64,000 nucleotides of DNA from Robertmurraya andreesenii (GTDB lineage Bacteria; Bacillota; Bacilli; Bacillales; Cytobacillaceae): NCBI RefSeq assembly GCF_030813005.1, contig NZ_JAUSTU010000012.1, positions 93,477-157,476 on the forward strand, in the 5' to 3' direction. Position 1 is the first letter of the stretch. Each line of letters opens with the position of its first letter. This document shows, in pieces, positions 54,189 through 62,306 of the stretch. The translations under genes were made by a program, and so were the position numbers. Below the pieces are notes generated by a model. The model saw nothing but the letters and a program-made list of their open reading frames with translations, did not search any database and was not told the DNA's origin.

Positions 54189-55465
54189 ACTATTCAAAAG
54201 GTAGATTAGCCAGTGAAACGCTGAGGCTATTGGAGGGTCAGGAAAATAAGTATCAGTACGAGTACGATTCCAATAATTTGATTACGTTAATTATTACTAC
54301 AGACGGAACAACAAAATATGAGTATGATGATTTAAACCAGTTAACGAAAGAAACTCTTCCTGATGGAACACAAATGGACTATGAATATGATACAGTCGGA
54401 AACCGAGTTTCAAAGAAGATAACAAAAGATGGTGTTACGAAGGAAGTTTCTTCTCAATATAACGAGGCGAATCAATTAGTTCAGGTTGGCAATAAGAAAT
54501 ATGTATACGATGCGAGCGGAAATCTCCAATCAGACGGAAACCGTACGTATGAGTACAACGAATTCGACCAATTGGTAAAAATCAAAGATTCGACAGGGAA
54601 GACCCTAGTGGAATACTCATATGATGAAGAAGGAAGAAGAATTTCCAGCAACGACAGCCATGGCAAAACCTTCTACACCTATAATGGCAACCAAGTTTTA
54701 TATGAAGAAGATGAAAATAAGAATGTGATAAAGGGCTACACATACGATGATGACGGACATCCACTAACCATGTTTTATAAAGGGGTCACGTATTACTACT
54801 TGACCAATTACCGTGGCGACGTCTTGGCAATGACCGACGAGAGTGGCAAAGTCGTGGCTTCCTACACCTATGATACTTGGGGAAATATCCTCAGCCAAAG
54901 CGGAGAAATGGCGGAAGTTAACCCATACCGCTATGCAGGCTATCGTTATGATGACGATACGAAGTTGTACTATCTAATGGCGAGATATTATAACCCTGAA
55001 AATGGAGTGTTTCTTTCACAGGATCCAGTGAGAGGGAACTTATTGGAGCCTCAAACTTTGAATGGGTTTAATTATGCGAATAACAATCCGGTAATGAATG
55101 TAGATCCTAGTGGAACTATATCCAAAACGATCTCACTCGGATTTAACGGATATATTAAATTTATTATTACCCTTTCAGCGATTAGTATAAAATTTTGTTT
55201 AACTGCTGGTTCATTGGTGAATATTGGAATTAGTTTTTCTGCGGGTGGAGCTGCAGGATTTGCAGTAAAAAAGTTTTTACAATGGTACCTATTCCCAACT
55301 TTAGCTGCAATAATAACTATTCCAATAGCTCAAGGAGTTGTTAAATCAATTACTAAAAAGACAGCAGGATGGGCTTTCAAGAAATTCACAAAAGGAAAAA
55401 ATTGGCTAAAAACAGTAGTGTTCGCAACAACAATTCAATTACCTAACCTCTTGATGAGGAGGTAA
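54189..55465 (+). CDS. Orphan RHS core with fourth, membrane-type tip
   Basis: A further displaced core, joined in another frame directly to the previous fragment (from DYSKGRLASETLRLLEG). The only start upstream (54131) reads the preceding fragment out of frame, so expression as such is unlikely. After NNPVMNVDPSG comes a tip of about 120 residues that is strongly hydrophobic (YIKFIITLSAISIKFCL, FPTLAAIITIPIAQGVV) with a glycine-rich part (SAGGAAGFAV) and a basic end. It looks like a membrane-inserting or pore-forming tip. No family recognised. Confidence 0.78.
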
Positions 55466-55479
55466 AGGAGAGAATAAAA

Positions 55480-55692
55480 TTGGTAGCTGAAACTGAATAT
55501 ATAAATAATCCTATAGCTTTTCTTGCTGGAATAATATTTATTTTGATATCGCTTTTTTTGTTTTACCTTGAATCTAGAAGAAATAAAGAAAATTCTAAGT
55601 TCTTATTCATTGTGAATAATTGGGAAGCATTTGGATTATTGATACTAGGTTTAGTTCTTGTTTTTTTTGTTATATCAAATATTATTTTTTAA
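55480..55692 (+). CDS. Small membrane protein, putative immunity to the fourth tip
   Basis: Seventy residues with two membrane segments (FLAGIIFILISLFLFYL and AFGLLILGLVLVFFVISNI) separated by a charged loop. The start is a TTG with a good AAAGGAGAG site 6 bases upstream. It follows the hydrophobic fourth tip by 14 bases. As with the gene at 49460, a two-segment membrane protein is paired with a hydrophobic tip. Confidence 0.6.
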   Translation: MVAETEYINNPIAFLAGIIFILISLFLFYLESRRNKENSKFLFIVNNWEAFGLLILGLVLVFFVISNIIF

Positions 55693-55801
55693 TAATTGGA
55701 TTTATTGAAAGATTATTATAATCTAAATGGTAAAAATGGTATATGAAGCAAGGGAACGCTTCGAGATCACTGGAAAAGTCCCCCTAATTGAAGACTAAAT
55801 A

Positions 55802-55842
55802 TAGCTCCATTTCCAGATTTAATTGGGAAACGGAGCTTTTTA
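55802..55842 (+). terminator. Terminator at the end of the RHS array
   Basis: A 12-bp stem AGCTCCATTTCC / GGGAAACGGAGCT with one mismatch, a 10-base loop and a T-rich tract. Nothing else was found between 55693 and 55965. Confidence 0.75.
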
Positions 55843-55965
55843 TTTTCAGTCTGAAGACGGAGGAAAAACCCATCAAGAGACTCTAATCCCATGTAGTGCG
55901 ATTTTTTAAAATAAAGTCAATGAAGAAGATTCACCACATGAGTCGAGTAGGATGGGGGAAGAAAT

Positions 55966-57303
55966 ATGGGAACCGTTGGATTTAGAGCATTTTTACTGAT
56001 TTGGATTGGACAATTATTTTCTGTCGTTGGCTCAGGATTAACATCGTTTGCGCTGGGTGTGTGGGTATTAAAGGAAACGGGGTCTGTCTCCTTGTTTTCG
56101 TTCATGCTTTTATCAGCAACCTTTCCAGCAATATTATTCTCACCCTTCGCTGGGGTTATTGTGGACCGTTACAACAGACGAACCATTATGATTGTCAGTG
56201 ATGCTGTTGCGGGTCTTGGAACATTAACGATGTTCATCTTATACAGTGCGAATATGATGGAAATTTGGCATCTGTTCATCATCCTGTCTATATCATCTGT
56301 TGCCAGCTCCTTGCAGTTTCCTGCTTATCAAGCAGCGGTTTCAACTCTCGTATCGAAGGAGCATTTGGGTAGAGCCAGTGGAATGGTTCAGGTCGCTGAT
56401 TCGATTTCAATTATTGTAGCACCAGTTCTAGCAGGCTTTCTGTTAAACATTATTGGGATTCGTGGCATCGTCTTAATCGATTTTGCTACTCTCTTATTAG
56501 GGATCACCGCCCTGCTTTTCGTGAAAATCCCACATGTTCAAAAACCAAAAGAAGCAGAGGATAAGAATTCCATTTGGAAGGAAGCGGCCTTTGGCTGGAG
56601 ATATATTGCGGAGCGTCCTGGACTTAAATTTCTATTGATCTTTTTTGCTATATCCAATTTCCTTCTCTCCTTCTTTAATATTTTGCTCCAACCTTATATT
56701 TTGTCCTTTACAAACGAAAGGGTGCTCGGCCTTGTCCTCTCTTGCTTTGGAATCGGCATGCTCCTTGGTGGGGTTTTGATGGGTGTATGGGGAGGACCGA
56801 AGCAAAGAATAAAGGGACTACTTGGATTTGGATTGCTGTCAGGGCTAGCCTTGACATTAGCAGGGGTCGAATCATCTGCTCTTCTAGTTGCCATTTCGCT
56901 AGGTTTGACGGCATTTTTTATGCCACTGACAAACGGGTGCAGTCAAGTCATTTGGCAGAGTAAGGTGCCGCTTGAGGTTCAGGGAAGAGTATTTGCTTTA
57001 AGAAGAATGACGGCTTTATCACTCAGTCCCGTTGCATATGTACTAGCAGGTCCTTTGATTGACTATGTGTTTGAGCCAGCGATGCTGGAGAACGGCATTT
57101 TGGCGAGTTCAGCAGGTCTCCTATTTGGAGTTGGAGAAGGTAGAGGGATGGGTCTATTTATCACAATAATAGGGCTAGGATGGGCATTGGCATCGATTTT
57201 TGGGTACTTAAATCCTCGGGTAAGGAATCTGGAAACCGAGCTTCCTGATCATGATGCTACCATCGAAATGGTGAATGAGCCACTCGTGCAGGTGAGTGAA
57301 TAG
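55966..57303 (+). CDS. MFS transporter
   Basis: A 445-residue major facilitator protein with about 12 membrane segments. The loop between segments 2 and 3 has the MFS signature as GVIVDRYNRRTIMIVSD, and the N-terminus (FRAFLLIWIGQLFSVVGSGL) is like the macrolide-efflux/MFS_3 group. Substrate unknown; drug or peptide export is likely for this group. The ATG at 55966 has GGGGGAAG upstream. GC content is like the core genes, not like the RHS tips or the RiPP cluster. Confidence 0.88.
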   Translation: MGTVGFRAFLLIWIGQLFSVVGSGLTSFALGVWVLKETGSVSLFSFMLLSATFPAILFSPFAGVIVDRYNRRTIMIVSDAVAGLGTLTMFILYSANMMEIWHLFIILSISSVASSLQFPAYQAAVSTLVSKEHLGRASGMVQVADSISIIVAPVLAGFLLNIIGIRGIVLIDFATLLLGITALLFVKIPHVQKPKEAEDKNSIWKEAAFGWRYIAERPGLKFLLIFFAISNFLLSFFNILLQPYILSFTNERVLGLVLSCFGIGMLLGGVLMGVWGGPKQRIKGLLGFGLLSGLALTLAGVESSALLVAISLGLTAFFMPLTNGCSQVIWQSKVPLEVQGRVFALRRMTALSLSPVAYVLAGPLIDYVFEPAMLENGILASSAGLLFGVGEGRGMGLFITIIGLGWALASIFGYLNPRVRNLETELPDHDATIEMVNEPLVQVSE

Positions 57304-57410
57304 GAAAGAGGGATTTTCATAAGAAACAATCATGTTCTTCCGTTCACAACCCTGAATAAATATAATAGCTAGTTTTGAAGATTCTTTCTTGAGTAGTTTT
57401 TAGTAAAAAA

Positions 57411-57470
57411 AGTCTTCATATAGGCAATGAAGACCCCAAATGATGTAGTATCAAGATAAAGAGGTCTTCA
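57411..57470. repeat. Inverted repeats after the MFS gene
   Basis: GTCTTCAT / ATGAAGAC close together (57407-57432) and a second use of the same arm, TGAAGACC / GGTCTTCA, closing a 27-base loop up to 57470. The alternatives exclude each other. Possible terminator or switch-like structure; function unknown. Confidence 0.5.
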
Positions 57471-57519
57471 TGAAGGTAATTCACTTCACTTTTGCCTGGT
57501 TCTTCTCATGGAATAGCTC

Positions 57520-57593
57520 ATCGGTTGGTATACCTGATTGAGCCTTTCTCCTACCTTTTGGAGCAACAGCGAAGAGAAGGTATACCAACCGAT
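57520..57593. repeat. Large hairpin between the MFS gene and broken zwf
   Basis: A perfect 15-bp inverted repeat ATCGGTTGGTATACC / GGTATACCAACCGAT (57520-57534 with 57579-57593) with a smaller TTCTC / GAGAA pair inside. Without T-run. It lies between convergent genes and may be a small mobile element remnant or a bidirectional terminator. With the previous entry it fills the 321-base gap 57304-57624. Confidence 0.7.
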
Positions 57594-57624
57594 TATTCTA
57601 ATAATAGGTAAAGTATCGTATTAA

Positions 57625-58281
57625 TTAGCAGTTATCTACTTCTAAATTAGTGATTGGCCACCAGAAAAAGCCGTCTTTTTCAAGAAGCTCATCGGCACAC
57701 TTCGGTCCCATCGTTCCAGCAGCATAATTAGGGAAATTCTCTTCAATGGTATTTTCCCACACATGCGAAATCTTATCGGTAAAGCTCCATGAGAGTGCTA
57801 CCTCATCCCAGTGGGTGAAGTTAGTCGCATCTCCGCGCATGCAATCGTATAGTAGTTTTTCATAGGATTCAGGGGTATTATAGCCATTCATTCCCTTGTT
57901 CGCATAATTGAGTTTAATTGGAGTTGCGACTTCATTCTGCCTTGCCTTTTTGGCATTTAAATGAAGTGTAATGCCTTCCTCAGGCTGAATGTGAATGACA
58001 AGCAAATTCGGATTGAGCGGCTCCTCCGGACGGTAATACAAGTTCATCGGGATATCCTTAAATTGAATGATGATCTTTGTCGACTTTGCTTCCATTCTTT
58101 TTCCCGTTCGGATATAAAAAGGTACACCGGCCCATCGGAAGTTGTCAATTAAGAGCTTTCCAGCGACAAAGGTTTCTGTGTTGGAATGCGCGTCTACCAT
58201 TGGCTCTTCACGGTAGCCCGGAACCTCGTGACCATCAATCGTTCCTGCTCCATATTGACCACGGACAAAAAACTCCTTCAC
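57625..58281 (-). pseudogene. zwf: Glucose-6-phosphate dehydrogenase, C-terminal part only
   Basis: Encodes the last 218 residues of Zwf, about 45 percent of the usual length of about 490. It begins with KEFFVRGQYGAG, shows IDNFRWAGVPFYIRTGKRM and FKDIPMNLYY, and ends normally. The N-terminal NADP-binding half and the catalytic His region are missing. Upstream of the GTG at 58281 the frame continues for nine unrelated codons to a TAG, so the homology stops abruptly at the border to AT-rich DNA. No ribosome binding site fits. The gene cannot encode an active enzyme here. The missing half is not in the window. Confidence 0.85.
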
Positions 58282-58433
58282 CCCCGATGATACTATAATA
58301 AAATAATCCTAGAACGCAAAAATCTTTTAAATGATAGAAAAGGAAACGGATTTACAGTGTTTCCATTTTATTGTTCTTATTTTACCAAATGCAAAGTTGC
58401 ATAAATTTTGGCGAGCTTATTATGGGAAAACTC

Positions 58434-59075
58434 TTATGTAGTATTTAACTTTGCTGTATACAAATCTAATAATTCTTCTCCCCCTTTTCTTTTAAATAAT
58501 GAGATGATAAACGCAATTATTATACCACTAATAAATCCACCAACATGTCCAGAAATTGCTAAGTTGGGAATACTAATAGTAAAAATAAGACTGAAAAACA
58601 AAAGATATAGAATGAACTTTTTATCATAGGGGGATATCTTACTAGGGTACCTAAGGAGTAAAAACGCTAATATACCGATCAATCCGTACCCTGCTCCGGA
58701 AGAACCTACTAAAGGGTATGCCCCATCAAAAAAATAATAAATAGACATACCTGCACAAATAGATAGTATTAAAAATACAATTAAAAACAAAACGCTACCG
58801 TAATATTTTTCAATTGGTCTTGCTAATATGATTAGAATTGGAATGTTTATAATATAGTGAAATAAACTCATATGAGCAAAACTATAGGTAATAAATCTCC
58901 ATATATATCCGCTCTCAATTAATTCTTTATCTAATCCTCCCAGTATAATAATAGAATCCTCAGTAAACCCCAAATATATTTGAAGAATAATAACAACACT
59001 ACACAAGCATACTATTAAACTTGTTATAGGATAGTATTTTAAGAAAAGATTAAAGTTAATTTTAATAGAAAACAT
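58434..59075 (-). CDS. Rhomboid family intramembrane serine protease
   Basis: A 213-residue membrane protein with about six segments. The catalytic dyad is visible as S126 in GSSGAG and H177 in GHVGG, with the supporting H73 and N77 in HYIIN. Such proteases cut single-span membrane proteins. The start at 59075 has AAGGTGATG upstream on the minus strand; ATG at 59117 has none. It is AT-rich and divergent from the RiPP precursor 190 bases away. A role in processing or export of the RiPP is possible but not shown. Confidence 0.88.
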   Translation of the reverse strand: MFSIKINFNLFLKYYPITSLIVCLCSVVIILQIYLGFTEDSIIILGGLDKELIESGYIWRFITYSFAHMSLFHYIINIPILIILARPIEKYYGSVLFLIVFLILSICAGMSIYYFFDGAYPLVGSSGAGYGLIGILAFLLLRYPSKISPYDKKFILYLLFFSLIFTISIPNLAISGHVGGFISGIIIAFIISLFKRKGGEELLDLYTAKLNTT

Positions 59076-59178
59076 ATATATTATCATCACCTTACTAAAG
59101 TTTATTAATATTTCCATTTTATAGTATTTATTTCAATATAGCAATTATTTTTATAAAAATAAAAAAATTATAAATTAA

Positions 59179-59207
59179 TTGTTTACTTTTATAATATTTT
59201 GTAATAA
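59179..59207 (+). promoter_or_regulatory. Possible promoter of the RiPP precursor
   Basis: TTGTTT (59179-59184) and TAATAA (59202-59207) with 17 bases between, about 60 bases before the precursor start. The region is so AT-rich that such matches arise by chance. Confidence 0.35.
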
Positions 59208-59265
59208 TCTATAAATGCATCCAGTTTATTACATAAAAGTAAAAACAAAAGGGGGGTGAAAAACT

Positions 59266-59481
59266 ATGAACGACATTACTACTAATGGTGACAGACCAGA
59301 ATTGGAAAAGAATGTTTCGAGTGTTACAGGAGAATTAAATTCTTCTTCTGAGTTTGGAATTGGAATTGTAACTGGTACGCAAGAAATTGAAGCAGATTGG
59401 AGTTTGTGTATCACTTTATGTTGTTGTAGTTGTAGTGGCGGTGGTGGCGGCGGCTCATCGCAACTACAAAAAACTAGATAA
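59266..59481 (+). CDS. Azole-type RiPP precursor peptide
   Basis: A 71-residue peptide with a strong ribosome binding site (AAGGGGGGTG). Residues 1-44 are an acidic, Ser/Thr/Glu-rich leader; F30-G-I-G-I34 in SSEFGIGIVTG fits the FxxxB leader motif of azole RiPPs and resembles SEFGVVL in the microcin B17 precursor. The likely core (from about W45) is WSLCITLCCCSCS with five Cys plus Ser and Thr, then Gly6, SSQLQKTR. Cys and Ser or Thr are the residues that YcaO enzymes turn into thiazolines and oxazolines. The Gly tail recalls microcin B17; the Cys cluster recalls streptolysin S-type cores. The cut site is unknown. Confidence 0.85.
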   Translation: MNDITTNGDRPELEKNVSSVTGELNSSSEFGIGIVTGTQEIEADWSLCITLCCCSCSGGGGGGSSQLQKTR

Positions 59482-59503
59482 CTTATAACTAATAATTTTA
59501 AGC

Positions 59504-59543
59504 ATAAAGCTGCTGTATTTTCTTTAAATATCAGCAGCTTTAT
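59504..59543 (+). terminator. Hairpin between precursor and enzyme genes
   Basis: A perfect 12-bp stem ATAAAGCTGCTG / CAGCAGCTTTAT with a 16-base loop. It has no long T-run, so partial termination is likely. This would give more precursor than enzyme message, as is common in RiPP operons. Confidence 0.75.
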
Positions 59544-59560
59544 ACATAGGGGTTGAACTT

Positions 59561-60439
59561 ATGAAAAAGTACAAAGTAAAGAATTTTGTTTATCATACTC
59601 TTCCTTCGAAGGAAGTTGTTGTGCAAAATCAAAAAGGAGTAGTTAAGATCACCAATCAAAGCCTTATTAGACTAATTAGTGATATTGATAAGAACCAGAA
59701 AAATTTTATTTTTCACGAAGAACTTGCAGGCTATATGTATGAAAGTACAGACGCCGCTATAAATTTTTTGAAACAGTATGGAATAATTGAAAGTTTCACA
59801 GAGTCAATTAACTTTAATGTTAAACGCTTACAAATAATTTCAAATAACTCCATTGTGGAAGAACATCTAATGCATAGTTTTAACTTGTTAAAGAATGAAC
59901 AAATAATTGAAGTTATAAATAATAGAGACCTCAAAGCAGATTTCTTTGAAAATGACTTAGTGATCGTTTTTTTAAATCCTTATGACAAACAAATTGTTGA
60001 GCAAATTTTCAACAAGTTAAAGAATAATGGCAATTGTTTACTATTAATGACTTATATGTATAATAACCAGTTTTATATCGACAACTTATATTCTCCTAAA
60101 TGGAAGAATCCTTGTCATAAATGTCATATGGGATTTATCGAATCTCAACTACGTATTTCTGATAGTGGAAACCTATCATATCAGGCACTAATTGATATCT
60201 TATATCATGAAGATAATAGTTTTAAAGTGGAATCCCAAATATCAACGATTACACTTTTAAATATTATTACACTTATTTTTAATCGGTTAGATAAACTAGT
60301 ATTCCGTACTAATGGCAATATATTATTTTATGGTGAATCTTTAGAAGATATAAATTCATCAACTATGTTTGATCCCCAAAATAAAAAAATCTACAATGAT
60401 ACAAGTATTCACTGGGAGCTGTGTGACTGTTATGAGTAA
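59561..60439 (+). CDS. McbB-like E1-homologous protein of the azole synthetase
   Basis: A 292-residue protein placed directly behind the precursor. It shows CHKC at 185-188 and CDC at 288-290 near the C-terminus, giving four cysteines for a structural zinc. The N-terminal 80 residues look like a small winged-helix, leader-binding part. This fits McbB-type proteins, E1-like subunits that bind the leader peptide and bring it to the YcaO enzyme. No ATP-binding GxGxxG is visible, as usual in this group. Ribosome binding site GGGG with 8 bases spacing. Sequence similarity is weak, so the call leans on the Cys pattern and neighbours. Confidence 0.7.
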   Translation: MKKYKVKNFVYHTLPSKEVVVQNQKGVVKITNQSLIRLISDIDKNQKNFIFHEELAGYMYESTDAAINFLKQYGIIESFTESINFNVKRLQIISNNSIVEEHLMHSFNLLKNEQIIEVINNRDLKADFFENDLVIVFLNPYDKQIVEQIFNKLKNNGNCLLLMTYMYNNQFYIDNLYSPKWKNPCHKCHMGFIESQLRISDSGNLSYQALIDILYHEDNSFKVESQISTITLLNIITLIFNRLDKLVFRTNGNILFYGESLEDINSSTMFDPQNKKIYNDTSIHWELCDCYE

Positions 60440-61265
60440 AACAGAGAATAAAATTAAGCCAGAAATAACTAATAAAACAGAGTATTGGGATATTAATTTA
60501 TCAAAAATTACAGATGCAAATTTAATAGATGAGGTTATCAAGTTTCATCAAGGTACTACTATCATAAAGAGGGACAATAATAGCAATCCTTATAACATTG
60601 ATATTATCAAATGGCTTAGTAATACTGAACATACAGATGTATTACCAAATTTATATATTTCTGAACACCCATTAATTCCTTTTGATTGTAATAATCAAGG
60701 GAGTATTCGAGAATTTAACATAAACGAGGAGTTGAATTTTACCACTCTTTCTAGAATTATTAAGAATACCTTTGGAAGAACAAATGAAAAAAAATCGAAA
60801 AGACATCCATCTGCTGGGGGACTATATCCCGTTATACCAGTGATTTGTATACTAAATACATTTACTGAAGCTATTCTCACTCGGGGGGCTTATGTCTATG
60901 ATTCCTATAGTCATTCTTTAAAAAAAATTAAAGAATGGACAGATAACGAATACTACGAATTTGTTAATGTCTTAAACCCATGGGAAAAAGGGGCTCTATT
61001 TTCAAACTATTTGATTGCATATGCAATAGATATTAAAAGGGCTGTAGCTAAATATAAGAAAAGAGGCTATAGGCAAGCACTAATTGAATTAGGCACTATG
61101 GATCAAGCATTTAAAGAATCCTTAATAGAAGAAAATCAAAACTTAGGTGAATTTAGTTATTCTGCTTTCGATGATAATGCTCTAACCTATCATTTAGGAT
61201 TAAATCCTAGGACGTGTCCTGTTGCATTAATTCAGTGGTTTGGTAAGCGTGGTGTTAAATCATGA
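60432..61265 (+). CDS. SagB/McbC-like FMN dehydrogenase
   Basis: A 277-residue nitroreductase-fold protein of the SagB/ThcOx group, which oxidises azolines to azoles with FMN. The signature RHPSAGGLYPVIP is clear, followed by GAYVYDSYSHSLKKI and the end HLGLNPRTCPVALIQWFGKR. The ATG at 60432 overlaps the previous stop by 8 bases; a frame opening at 60369 would reach far into the previous gene and is rejected. Presence of this enzyme suggests the product carries aromatic azoles, not only azolines. Confidence 0.85.
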   Translation: MSKTENKIKPEITNKTEYWDINLSKITDANLIDEVIKFHQGTTIIKRDNNSNPYNIDIIKWLSNTEHTDVLPNLYISEHPLIPFDCNNQGSIREFNINEELNFTTLSRIIKNTFGRTNEKKSKRHPSAGGLYPVIPVICILNTFTEAILTRGAYVYDSYSHSLKKIKEWTDNEYYEFVNVLNPWEKGALFSNYLIAYAIDIKRAVAKYKKRGYRQALIELGTMDQAFKESLIEENQNLGEFSYSAFDDNALTYHLGLNPRTCPVALIQWFGKRGVKS

Positions 61266-62287
61266 TCCATATAAACGAATGTTCAATGGCCTATAATGTC
61301 CCAACTAAAAAGTTTTCATTGGATAAATTTTACAAAAGTTATACATATATAGGCACTATTAAAAAAGGTAAATACCTCGGTCCAACTGGAAGTAATGCAT
61401 TGTCTAGTGATAAAACTTTGGCAATGAAGAAATCATTATCAGAAGCGGTTGAAAGAAAGGCCCTTATGGCAGGAGGAGTTATTGATGCTGAAGGCTATTG
61501 TCCTACTTACGATTTAATACAAAATAAAATTTCAAGTTTAAGTCACGAATTCACTTCTTATAGAATAACCACACCACATATAATTGACTCTACTGGAACT
61601 TCTGCTCATATAAATAGTCAACTAGCTTTGCAAAAAGCACTTGAGGAATTATTAGAAAAGAATTCATTGTTTTTGTTTTGGTATGGGAGAGAAGGATGGA
61701 AACTTAGGTTAGAAGATTACGAATATCATCCACTTTTTAATCAAATTATCAAGGAAGGTTATGATTTATTAGTCTTTCTTAATGTAAGTTTTCCTCCGTT
61801 GTATACAGTGATTGTCGTTATCTATACTGGTAATTTAATCATTTCTACTGGTATATCAGCTTCATTAGATTTTAATCTAGCCCTAGATGCAGCTATTAGA
61901 GAAGCGTATCTGCTAAAATGGGAAAAACATGGGTTAGATTTAAGAATTCAAACTAGAAGTAATAGAGATGATTTAGAGTATCTAAATCATCTAATGAATT
62001 TTGATTATTTTGATAAGGAAAAAAAATCCACAGAATATTATATATCCAAGAAAAGTTACCTTGAAGATCTATTAGAGTGTATTCCTAAATGGGTTTCAAA
62101 TCTACACACTTTTGTTCTAAAAAATACTACATTTCCCAATTTAACCTGTATTAAAGTTTTTTCTACAGATTTATACAATCATTTGCCGCAAAAAAAATAC
62201 TTAGATTTAAATCAAACTATTAATAAAATGACATTAAACATTAATGAGGAACAACTAATTAAAATATGTAATTGTATCATAAAATAA
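61262..62287 (+). CDS. YcaO protein, first copy
   Basis: A 341-residue YcaO-domain protein; YcaO enzymes use ATP to cyclise Cys, Ser or Thr onto the peptide backbone. Visible motifs are SEAVERKAL (60-68), the second ATP site region GTSAHINSQLALQKALEELL (112-131) and ALDAAIREAYLLKW (207-220). The first motif has Lys where the usual Sx3Ex2ER has Ser, and the C-terminus (NCIIK) lacks the Pro-rich tail. It overlaps the dehydrogenase stop by 4 bases. It differs clearly from the second YcaO, so it is not a recent duplication. Confidence 0.82.
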   Translation: MIHINECSMAYNVPTKKFSLDKFYKSYTYIGTIKKGKYLGPTGSNALSSDKTLAMKKSLSEAVERKALMAGGVIDAEGYCPTYDLIQNKISSLSHEFTSYRITTPHIIDSTGTSAHINSQLALQKALEELLEKNSLFLFWYGREGWKLRLEDYEYHPLFNQIIKEGYDLLVFLNVSFPPLYTVIVVIYTGNLIISTGISASLDFNLALDAAIREAYLLKWEKHGLDLRIQTRSNRDDLEYLNHLMNFDYFDKEKKSTEYYISKKSYLEDLLECIPKWVSNLHTFVLKNTTFPNLTCIKVFSTDLYNHLPQKKYLDLNQTINKMTLNINEEQLIKICNCIIK

Positions 62288-62306
62288 ACAATTTAAGGAG
62301 TTTATT

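Noticed and set aside
47000..55100. Regularly spaced repeats that could be taken for a CRISPR array
   Set aside because: They are coding YD repeats and long duplicated RHS core segments; there are no short identical repeats with unique spacers and no cas genes.
57625..59265. Sporulation-specific excision of an element from zwf as a firm claim
   Set aside because: Only one half of zwf is seen and no recombinase or border repeat is in the window, so it is stated only as a possibility.
59266..59481. Thiopeptide or lanthipeptide precursor
   Set aside because: The Cys/Ser core would allow it, but no dehydratase or cycloaddition enzyme is seen before the window ends. Kept as azole RiPP; genes beyond 64000 could change this.
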